DNA of 64,000 bases from Coenobita brevimanus (Eukaryota > Arthropoda > Malacostraca > Decapoda > Coenobitidae). The DNA is taken from positions 12,908,396-12,972,395 of the forward strand of contig CM064663.1 in the NCBI GenBank assembly GCA_032717465.1, read 5' to 3'. The position numbers and the translations under genes were made by a program. Below the pieces are notes generated by a model that saw only the letters and a program-made list of their open reading frames with translations, did no database searches and was not told the DNA's origin. Positions 54,707 through 64,000 of this stretch are shown piece by piece (position 1 is the first letter of the stretch; every line of letters starts with the position of its first letter).

Positions 54707-55958
54707 AATTCCCAAATTGAGGATCTGTTCAAGATGCTTGGACACACTGCGTTTTAAAGACTGGAGGTCATAGGCAGTAGGGAATACATACGGAGGAAAA
54801 CAGTTCCAGAGCTGACCTACTGTACACTTAAAGGACTGGCATTAACAGGGTTGGACAGAAAAGGGATAAGAGTTTGCAACTACACTTGTGTTACCTGCCT
54901 GCCACAGTGGTTGAGGGATGCAAGCAGAGAATTCAGAGGACCAGTGACCACTGAATTAACGAAAGAAGAGAGACAAAGATGCAACAGCACGGCAAAGAGA
55001 TAGGGGTTGAAGGCAGCAGTAAGAAAAGGAGAGTTAATGAGATGAATAGTCTTTGACTTTTGTTGTATGTTGGGCGCCTCCCCACACATTAAAGTAGTGG
55101 TGTACACAAGGGCAAATAAAACCCCTGTTTAAAGTCAACAACTGTGCAGGGGTAAAGAAGGTACAAAGTTAACATAACACACCTAATCACTTGGAAGCAG
55201 ATTTTATAAAGGGAGGTAATGTGATTTTTCCAAGATAAATCCCGAGAGAATGAAACACTGAGTATGTTCAAAGATGATGCAGGAATGATTTGGGTATTGT
55301 TAAAAATTAGAGGATATTCCTATGGTAGATTTTAATGAGTCGAAAGATGTGAGAACTGGGTTTTCGATGCATTAAAAGGAAGATTACTTTTACCCGAATC
55401 AGAGGTATGAGCCAAGTCAGATATTAGGTGTGCCATAGACTCCGCTCTTGTTTGTTGAAGTAACTGTTGAGATAGACGCTGCGGGAAGTAAATGGAAAGG
55501 TGAGAGGTAGAGTCATCAGTATATGAGTGACTATGATTACATGTAAACCTTGGTGGGTCATTGATGAATAGAAGGAAAAGAGTTAGTGACAGACCAGTGC
55601 CCTAAGGAACACCATTATTGATAGCTCGAGGAGAAGAACTGTGGCAGAGTATAACAGCAGCTATAGAACGACTAGAGATAAAGGCACATATAGGACTGAA
55701 ACTGTTAGAGGCCAATAAATTTAAGATTTATGCCAGACTTGATAGAACGCTTTTGAAATGTCATGCTCAATGGGAAATCTTTCACCGAAGTCCCGAAAGG
55801 AGGATGACTAGGTGTCTTGAAGGAAGGTGAAAAGATAGCCAGTGGAGCACCCCTGACTGAGCCCCTAATGACAATCAGAGAAGGTTATGATAGGAGAGGT
55901 GCTTTAATTTTTTAAAATTACAAAATAGCTTCAAATAATTTATAAATGCAGGATGTTA
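54707..55958 (-). pseudogene. LINE-B5, minus strand, old copy
   Basis: The reverse complement matches LINE-B1 from about 14335 back to about 13035, with many substitutions and small indels. Only short frames remain (54880-55107, 55089-55271). Its 5' end meets the 5' end of LINE-B6 head to head at about 55960. Confidence 0.75.
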
Positions 55959-55962
55959 GTGT

Positions 55963-56770
55963 AATTCTTTAACAGCATGTATTTCAAAAGTTTTTAAGTC
56001 TATTCTTAACCAAAAATTTTTAAAGGATCTTTCCTGTCACAATGTTTTTTCCGATCGCAAGTATGGGTTCCACCAGGGATGCTCCACTAGCGATCTTCTC
56101 ACCTACCTTTCAGACTCGTGGTCATCCTCCTTTTGGGATTGGCGAAAGCTTTGTCATTGAACTTGATATCTCAAAGGCTTTCGATCGAGTCTGGCATAAA
56201 TCTTTAATTTCCAAACTGCCCTATAATGGTTTCTATTCTTCTATCTGTGCCTTTATCTATAGCTTCCTGTCTCGTCGTACTAAAGCTGCTACTGTAGATT
56301 GCCACCGTTCTTTTCCTAGAGCTATCAATAGCGGTGTTCCTCAGGGTTCTGTCCTACCAGCAACTCTCTTTCTTTAGTTCATCAGTGACCTTCTATGTTG
56401 TACATCTAACCCCATCCACTCATATGCTGATGACTCCACCCTTCACCTTTCCATTCACTTCTCACAGCGTCCATCGCAGCACGTACTTCAAAGAATAATG
56501 GATGAGGCTATGGCACACCTGATGTGTTGACTTGACTCATATCTCTGACTGGAGTAAAAGTAACCTTGTTGTTTTTAATGCATTAAAAACTCAGTTCTTA
56601 CATCTATCAACCCAACGAAATCTTCTACAGGAGTACCAATATTCAACAATATCCAGCTTAATCCTGCATCATCTTAAAACATACTTGGGGCTTCATTCTC
56701 TTGGGATTTATCATGGAAATAACATATTACCCCTCTTGCATAATCTGCTTCCAAGATATTAGCTGTGTAC
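55963..56770 (+). pseudogene. LINE-B6, plus strand, truncated at both ends
   Basis: Matches LINE-B1 from about 13035 ('ttaacagcatgtatttcaaa') to about 13845. Frames include 56042-56377 ('[12 protein letters not shown]', 'VPQGSVLP') and 56532-56762. The YADD codons are kept near 56424. It breaks off before the C-terminal region. Confidence 0.75.
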
Positions 56771-57195
56771 AAAGTACAAAGGAGTACAAAGGAAACCAAA
56801 CAGCAAAACACCTTATGGTCCTTTCGAGGTTGCTTGTTACAGAGTGGACTATGACTACGAGATCTAACTCTACATGCTGAAGTATAAGGATAGTAAAGCA
56901 AGAAGTCTGCCCCCGCCTCCAAACCCTCCAGGTAAAACTGGCAAGAAGAAGTGAGAAAAATCACCATACAGCATGGAAAAACTGACATGGAAATTTCATA
57001 GGAAAAACTGAAAAGGAAAAGCTACATTCTATGATTCATCTCCTGAAGCAGAGACCCCTGGTACATGAAAAAAACCCTGATGGTGGCCACTTAACTAACT
57101 GGGACCCTCAGTGATCCACAGCCCATCACAGGTTGAAAGTATGAGTAGTGACCATTAACTCAGGGCTATCTGTGCTTATCCTAGTCTGTGTGTGT
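56771..57195. other. Unassigned DNA
   Basis: About 425 bases between LINE-B6 and the gypsy LTR. A phrase 'cttatggtcctttcgagg' looks like dispersed-repeat sequence, but there is no second copy in the window. Confidence 0.45.
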
Positions 57196-57606
57196 TGTCA
57201 CCTCTGCGATCCTGACATTTAATTGGTCAAAAGGGACAGAAATCAAGTCACTATTGATGACCACTGTGTGCTGGAACGGTAGGGAACTCAGAGTGACGGA
57301 GACTCTCTCCCACTAGCGGCCTCTTTGGTTGCGTTCATTACATTTCAAGTGGTCAAGGTAAGAGTGGAAGCATGCCAAAATGACGAGGCCAGTCTCCAAC
57401 TCGGCCAAACCAAGAACAACCTTCGCAATTTACCCAAAAATGCTTCTAAGGTTACACATTAACAAACTACTAGGTAAGCTCTATACAACCAGTTCTCAAG
57501 GGTTATACAAGCAATACAATGTATTAACAAGACCAAAAAAATGAGTAGAAATCTTTCCATCTATTAACCTCACAAGTTAATCCTGAATCGGTTGGCACGT
57601 TATTTA

Positions 57607-57705
<99 letters not shown>

Positions 57706-59190
57706 TGGTCCTAATGTCAAATTCCACAAAACTTAGCTCCTTTGTCCCAGTCTAATGTGTTTCTTCATAATCGTCCTTCTGAGCACATAGTTCACTGATC
57801 CAGTCCTCTGCCACTCCCGACCTTGACTTCCACACTGGGACCTTGGCCCACGCATTGGGACTGACCTCCACAATTGGACTTGGACTCACTATCCGGTACT
57901 TCGACCTCCACACTTCGACCCGCCAGAAATTAATATGTACAATGAATAACTATTCTCTCGAATGCAAGTAATCCCTTCACATGATCAAGAAAATCTCATT
58001 ATAAAGAAACGTGAGTTACAACACTCGGCATCTCAAACAGAATAACACATGGCACTACAGACACAAAGGTCTGTTCAAAATAATACTTATTGAAGGGATA
58101 CAATAGAAGAAAAAGTACTATAACAAATACAGTGAGCATGAAGAACTTTAACCATGAAAATCAGTATCATTGTGCCTCACAAAGTAACTATGTGAACATT
58201 AACTCACAACATAGCCCTTATAAGTACTGAATGGCAATGTCATCTCAACACATATTAACAACTTACAGTTCCAGGGCACATGATATTTGGCCCACAAAAA
58301 TCACACTTCTCTGAGGCACAGACAGAACTCTGTAGCTAGCATTCTCTTATTCTAGATACTAAATAATAATACAAAGTACAGTACACAAATATATAGGAAT
58401 ACCTCACTATCCTGCTCACAGAATACCAAAATGGTGAGTGGGAAACACGGGATTCGCTCTTCCAATGGCTAATGGTGCCACCTCACATGACCGTTACATA
58501 CTTCCTGAGGAACGACATCACCGATACTACCCCAAGTCTGTTTCTCTATTTTCGTCACTATTACCGCTTGTAGGATATCACTATTCGCGTTTCAACATAT
58601 CAGACATAAATATCATCAAATTACTTACACAATTCCTTGAAGGGGGGACGGGAGGATGACGATAGTACCCACCATCTGCCACGTTTCACGGCTGGTAAGC
58701 GAGTGAAACACGCCGGTCTTGCTGAGGTGGAAAGGGGAGGGAGGATGACGGCTTATGCAATTTAAAATTTTCATTATTACAGACTCCTGATAGACTCAAT
58801 GTGATGTCTTTCCCTTTACAATCGATTACCCCCCAAAAATGACATTCTCTAGTTACAATAATTACTCGACAACAATCTCTCTCTTTGCACTTGGATCGAA
58901 AAAACAATGAAATTCATCATGCTTCACACCACTTGGCGCATGCATACATGATGCTAGATTACATGACCATAGGCACATATTCCCATCCACTCGAGATTTT
59001 TTATTATAAAGAGACTTAATACTAATAAATTACAGTAGGAAAAAAAAATGACTTTGCAACTAGGTAACTTAATCTGTTTTGGTCATGTCCACATGGCAAC
59101 AACCATGCCCTGGCCACACACTCTCACTAAACCAAACTTTTCGTCGTAAAATAAAATAGATACAACTCATTATCACTTCTGGGCACTACA
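57196..59190 (-). repeat. 3' LTR of the Ty3/gypsy element (~2 kb)
   Basis: Direct repeat of the solo LTR at 314-2243 with the same TG...CA ends. On the minus strand it follows the pol region at the expected distance, and the bases just upstream of its 5' end ('gtgggcgga', 59191-59199 reversed) are purine-rich, like a polypurine tract. A TA microsatellite of about 95 bases (57609-57704) is present here but absent at the same place in the solo LTR ('aaaaaaaaattatatggtcc', 728-747). Confidence 0.7.
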
Positions 59191-60235
59191 TCCGCCCACG
59201 GGTAGGGAAGACCAAAACTTCGATCGACTGGACCTGAACTCCTCAGAAATACCCAGTACTCAAATTTAACAAACGCTGTACGTAAATTTACTTACTTGAC
59301 CAGTCTCCCTCAATACTGCTACTGTGGGGTGTTCCACACGATCCTTGCTCGTGAGAGGAAACTAATCTAAACGCTTCCAAAGACACCAGCCAGCCTGTCC
59401 TATACTGCTCCATGCTCGAGAACATTCAGCAGCTATCCTGTCTGCAACAAAAAATAATTCCTCTACCATGAGTAAATTTTCTCCTGCTACTCATGATATG
59501 CAACTGACGACGTATGCCACTTACCAGGCATATTACTGACAAGGAGAATGCCCTGCTACAAGGAGAAACTTTGTGCTTAGCTAAGAGTAACACGAGCCGC
59601 TCCACTGCGTTCTGTCCAGAGAGACTAAGCGAAACCTACCTACTTCTAACATGCAAGAGCCCCATAGTTCAACTTCTCCAAGCCCTGTAGAGGAACTGGA
59701 AACTTCCCCTCTCTCTCTGAGCAATCCTGTACTGTAGTTTGGTTATTACGCACTCTCGGCGCTCGAGGTTTTCAAAGCAAGTAGGAAACTTCCAGGTGGA
59801 GACCTTCAGGTAGAACTGCTCCTCACATGTACAGTTCCATAACTCTGGGAAAAAAAAATAAAGGTCCTAACTGTGAGAGCTCATTTTCCCTTACTAAGTC
59901 TAACAGTCTAACCTAAAGAAAAAAAAAAAAAAATCGATATAAGGCAAGAACGACGGTCTATACACCGTGGTGCATTCGATTTGACAAACAAGCAGATTCC
60001 ACGCCTCATCTCTCCAAAAGCTGGACATACCCTAAACAACTACTCAACCCTATTGATTGACCCAAAATTACAACTCATAGGTACTGGTATAAAAGATAAA
60101 TACGCAGGTACAGTCCAGAGAGACCTGGAAGGGCATACCTGACTCCATATTCCCAGCCAGATAAGGCAAGGACAAGACGCGCTCAGAAAAAAAAAAAAAT
60201 GAGTATATACAATATATACACCATACACCCATCAT
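59191..60235 (-). other. Gypsy internal region downstream of pol
   Basis: About 1 kb between the integrase end and the 3' LTR. No env or other frame of note is recognised. Poly-A runs lie at 59919 and 60186. Confidence 0.5.
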
Positions 60236-63185
60236 CTACGTGTACTGGAACCTCTCACGCGGTCTCCAGGATCTTACACTAGGCAGTATCTCCTCCTCTT
60301 CCTCAATGGTCAAAAACTTGTGATCCACCGTACTCAATAAGGCATCTCTTTCAACATATCTTTTGACCTTTTCAGTTGCCTTACTCAAGATGGTACCATC
60401 AAACACATTTTCTAACTCATAGGCTCTACCCTGATCGATAACTCTGACAATCTTGTAAGGACCCTGCCATTTTCTAATTAGCTTTGATGCCATACCATGC
60501 AAGCACTCTTCTACATAGATTCAAACTAATTCACCTGCTTCTAGAGTCATTCCTACGTGCCTATTTGTCCTGTTAAATTGTCCTGCCGTCATCCGACCTT
60601 GAGTCTCCTTGAGCATCTGTTTGACATCTATTTTCTCTACACAGTCTTCACCAGTAGGCAACTGCAAATCTCCTACCTCTCGATTTGGATGACGACCATA
60701 AAAAGCAAAGAATGGTGATGTACCTAGGGACGTATGCACTGCTTCGTTCAAAGCTTTCTCAGTGTCACCCAGGTGCATGGGACACGTAGTCAGGTGTTCT
60801 TGGCTCAAGATCGCCAGTACTGTCTTTAAGGTCCTATGTGCTCTCTCAATAACTGAATTTCCTATGTGCTCTCTCAATAACTGAATTTCCTCGGGGATGG
60901 TAGGGCAGACAGAATCCTTGCTTAATCCCGGCTCTCCCAGAAAAATCTCTAAACTCTGCACTGGTGAATTATCCTCCGTTGTCCATGATAACTACCTGCG
61001 GCTTGCTATACCTACAGATGTCCTTCTTAAATTCTTCAGCTATGGACTTGGTGGATTTTGTACCAAGGGGATAGATATGTAGATACCTAGAGAAATGGTC
61101 TATCACCGTGAGACAATACCTGTGACCGCTCCTACTATTATGCAAATCTATGAGATCTATTGCAACTCTCTGACCATTATCATCTACTGGTGACAATTTC
61201 TTAAAATGATGCACAATCTTCCCGTGACCCTGGAACTGCTGATATGACTTGCATGATTTATCAAAATGTTGCACATCGGTCAGTAGAGACGGCCAATAGA
61301 AAAACTGCCTTGCCTTGGCTACCGTCTTGCGTTCCCCTAGGTGTGAAGGGTTATGAACAATTGAACAGGCAATAGCAACTAAAGACTTGGGTACTACCAG
61401 GCACAACCTCGACTTTCCCATTTCTTCTCTTCGGACATACAGAATCTTCTCGTTCAATTCGAAAGCGTAAATGGGACGATTACCAAACAACTTCCTTGAG
61501 AGCTGACTTCCTTCTAAATACTGAATTACGTGCCTCCACCTCGGGTCTGCCTTTTGGGCCTCCCTGACCTTGTCCACTGTAAGGCCCAGCCACTGAAATT
61601 CTACATTAGATTGTGTTATATCTGAGGCCTCCTCGATTGCTCCTACTGGTCTACTCAAAGCATCTGGGATATAATGATTCACACCCTTTTTATATCTTAT
61701 CACAAAAACGTAGTCTCTCATCTCCAACAAATACCGCGACATACGTGGGCATTTAGTCTTTTTCTTAAAGATTGTGGTTAATGGTCTATGGTCAGTAACG
61801 ATGGAAAAGGGTTTGCACCATTAATACTGGCTGAAAAATCTACACGCACTTACTACTGCCATAGCTTCCTTGTCTGTTACTGAGTATCTTTTTTCTGGCA
61901 GGGAAATCATCTTTGAAAAGTATTCAGTAGGTCTCAGATTTTTCTTGCCCTCGAGCTGCATAAGAGCTCCGCCAATGTGTGAGTCGCTAGCATCTGTGTG
62001 TAACTCGAACGGTTTAGTTAAATCTGCCTTTGCTAGTATTGAGCTGACACTAACGTTTGTTTAAGAACTAAGAATGCATTCTCACACTCCTCTGACCATT
62101 CAATTTTTGCGTCCTTCATAAGCAAATTTGTGAGAGGACTGACAATGGCAGCAAAGTCAGGAATGTGTTTGCGATAGAAGTTACACATGCCCACAAAGCG
62201 TCCCACTTCCTTGGCCTTCATTGGTCGTGACATCTTTTCAATGGCTTCAAGATTCTTGCTGTCAGGGCGTACTCCTTTCTCTGACACTACATGTCCCAAG
62301 GACTTAATTTCTCGCTTTATGAAAGAGCATTTACTAACATTCAGCTTCATTCCAAACTCGGTTAATCTTCCATAGGTAATCTTCAGTCGGTCTAGCATCT
62401 GATTGAAAGAGTTTGCCAAAATCACAACATCGTCTGGGTAGTTACGGCACCAACCTTCTCTAACTAAAGGGGCCAACACTTGCTGCATATTCCTCGTGAA
62501 AATAGCTTGACTCACAGACAATGCAAAAGGTAAGCGCTTGTACCTGAACAAATTAACTCCATCAGAAAAAGTTGTCAAGTCTCGAGAGCTCTTATCCAAC
62601 CGAACTTGGAGGTAGGCGTTTTTCATATCAAGAGTGCAGTAAAACTTTTTCCCAGCACATTCCTCTACTAATTCGTCTAATCGGGATAGGGGTTGGATAT
62701 CTATCTTGACCTTTTTATTAAGAGCCCGATAATCAATACACATCCTTTTACTGCCGTCTGGCTTGCTGATTAAGACTATGGGGGCTAAATATGCAGCGTT
62801 TGATTCCTCAATCATCTCGGAAATTATCTTCCTTGCTAGCTCAGGATGTCGATACAAGGGCATAAAGACAGGTTCAGAATCGATCGTATCAATGTGGGCT
62901 TCAGGTACTTTAACAGTGCCAATTTCATTCGAACCAAGAATGAACAGTGCATGATTATCCTATATCAACTCTCTTAATTTGTCCCTCTATGACTGAGACA
63001 AATGTGTCCACTTCAGCCCTCTGAGAATTGAATTAAGTGAAGCACGTCGGTCACTCCCATCCTGTGCCTGATCCATGTGTGGTAAGAAAGCAATATCGAC
63101 CCAAACTACTGGTGCCACAAGGTCACCTTCTGCCTCGCCTACTGGTTGCACTAATTCAAGTGGACTTCTGTTCCTTGGGGCTAAG
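60236..63185 (-). pseudogene. Ty3/gypsy pol: RT, RNase H and integrase (broken)
   Basis: Minus strand, in order. A region upstream of the RT (62950-63180) is open in part. The reverse transcriptase (62863-62033) has 'SKPDGSKRMCIDYRALNKK', 'YCTLDMKNAYLQV' (catalytic Asp) and 'YPDD' at 62429-62440, where most relatives have YLDD or YVDD. The RNase H end and integrase (61742-60969) have 'VNHYIPDALSRP', an H-H-C-C-like zinc region and core Asp residues, with a TAA stop at 60969. The rest of the integrase (60961-60521) carries the catalytic Glu. A GPY-type C-terminal module follows (60502-60236, 'KWQGPYKIV'). A 28-bp tandem duplication at 60834-60889 shifts the frame next to that Glu. Gag and the 5' LTR are not seen; a LINE interrupts near 63190. 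Confidence 0.8.
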
Positions 63186-63189
63186 ATAA

Positions 63190-63427
63190 GTAATATTCGA
63201 CTCATCAACAACATGGTACATCCCCAACTGGTGATAGGGAGAGCTGGAGCTCCCATTTCACCAGCCCTCAGGACTTGATCCTGACCATCTCCCTTTTCTG
63301 AACATTTTCAGTGCATTCATTTACACAGAGAGTAGGCCAGCATGCTCTCATAATACCTCTACCTTCAACTGTCTACACCACACTACATGCGCATAACATA
63401 TCACACCTTCTATTCACATCTTTAGTA
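63190..63427 (+). repeat. Leader of a LINE-D/LINE-B-type element
   Basis: From about 63230, 'gagctggagctccc', 'ccagccctcaggact' and 'agagtaggccagcatgctct' match the LINE-B1 leader at 11195-11300. The exact 5' end within 63180-63235 is uncertain; the gypsy frame stops in the same stretch, so this LINE interrupts the gypsy element. Confidence 0.65.
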
Positions 63428-64000
63428 ATGGCCGCTGCAATCTTACAATCAAATGAGGTGGTACCTCGGATTGCCACCACTGGCAGGGTAGGGCTGGAGG
63501 CACAGGGTCCTCCCGGTCGCCATCAAGCGACTGTGCCGGCAGCAAATGTTGCTATTTCCGGGAATGCTCGTCGGCGAAGAGGTGACGGTGTGGCCTTATT
63601 CTTTACCAACATCCGCGGCCTTACCACAAATTTAAACTCAGTTCATTTTTTCCTTCAGTCCATATCCCCTTTGGCCCTTTTCCTCACAGAACCACAAATC
63701 TCACCCTCTACCGATATATCTCGACTTTGTTTTCCCGGTTACCATCTCCTTACAAACTTTCGAAACAAGAGCGGCACCTGTTGTTATATCAAATCCCAAT
63801 ATGCAGTTGATACTATTTTAAACTTCACTTCATCTAGTTTTGATTACTCATTATATAAATTAAATTGCCAAAACATTACCAGATATATCTGTGTAGTTTA
63901 TCGTTCCCCCAATGCTTCTTCGGAACCCAGTGTATTTGATTCCATATCCACTCAGTTAAGTAACCTTGACCTTGCCCTTGGCAATGAAATTACCATTTTG
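63428..64000 (+). CDS. LINE endonuclease-reverse transcriptase, N-terminal 191 codons (runs off the window)
   Basis: Starts at ATG 63428, the position matching codon 30 of the LINE-B1 frame, and stays open to the last base. After about 55 residues of variable sequence comes the APE endonuclease: 'FFTNIRGLTTNLNSV' (Asn), 'LALFLTEPQISP' (Glu), 'KSGTCCYIKSQY', 'TRYICVVYRSPNAS'. The window ends just before the expected Gly-Asp-Phe-Asn motif. It differs from LINE-B and is more like the family of the LINE-D fragments at 43-48 kb, though those lack the endonuclease, so this link is inference from shared style and leader. No lesions in the visible part. Confidence 0.75.
   Translation, partial: MAAAILQSNEVVPRIATTGRVGLEAQGPPGRHQATVPAANVAISGNARRRRGDGVALFFTNIRGLTTNLNSVHFFLQSISPLALFLTEPQISPSTDISRLCFPGYHLLTNFRNKSGTCCYIKSQYAVDTILNFTSSSFDYSLYKLNCQNITRYICVVYRSPNASSEPSVFDSISTQLSNLDLALGNEITIL

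Noticed and set aside
54707..56770. Twin-priming 5' inversion of one LINE-B insertion
   Set aside because: The two pieces overlap by about 800 bp of LINE-B, which twin priming does not produce.

Overview
The window is repeat-dominated animal nuclear DNA, most likely from a decapod crustacean (inference). The grounds are very long TA, CA and GA microsatellites, a dense mix of APE-type LINEs, and two exons whose protein resembles crustacean ionotropic receptors (IRs). There is no prokaryotic organisation, and almost every long reading frame belongs to a mobile element.

Layout. 1-5.2 kb: three piggyBac-like TTAA elements and a ~1.9 kb solo LTR. 5.2-10 kb: a degenerate tandem repeat, small LINE-A2 fragments and unassigned DNA. 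10.2-17 kb: LINE-A1 (RTE-like), split by a full-length LINE-B with an uninterrupted 1015-codon frame. 17-19.2 kb: a second LINE-B, split by a 1 kb piggyBac-like element. 19.2-21.8 kb: long TA tract and LINE-C (RTE/BovB-like). 21.9-27.7 kb: a 330 bp direct repeat, then a CR1-like ORF1 with an intact SGNH esterase. The next frame starts as a CR1 endonuclease and continues, without a stop, into a Penelope-like reverse transcriptase plus GIY-YIG nuclease. 26.9-36 kb: several LINE-A2 copies and one LINE-C. 35.8-42.9 kb: two tRNA-headed SINEs, a LINE-B lacking its endonuclease, a Tc1 relic and a 5S-rRNA-headed chimeric SINE. 43-48.1 kb: LINE-D on the minus strand, holding a nested LINE-B and an LTR-like fragment. 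48.1-49.4 kb: LINE-A2.

49.5-53.4 kb is the only part that looks like host gene territory. It has two IR exons, an intronic minisatellite, a large inverted repeat, a hAT MITE with a perfect 8 bp target duplication, and a two-headed tRNA-like retroposon with a perfect 11 bp target duplication. 54.7-56.8 kb holds head-to-head LINE-B fragments. 57.2-63.2 kb is a minus-strand Ty3/gypsy element with a ~2 kb 3' LTR and a broken pol. At 63.2-64 kb a LINE-D-type element starts and runs off the edge.

The theme is parasites on parasites. The 5S-SINE carries the 3' tail of LINE-A2, and the tRNA-SINE carries the 3' tail of LINE-C, so two SINE/LINE partnerships sit in one window. Elements are nested to two or three levels (LINE-B in LINE-A, piggyBac in LINE-B, LINE-B and an LTR fragment in LINE-D). 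LINE clade names (RTE, CR1, Jockey) come from motif recognition and were not tested by phylogeny. Element boundaries come from aligning copies by eye and may be off by several bases.
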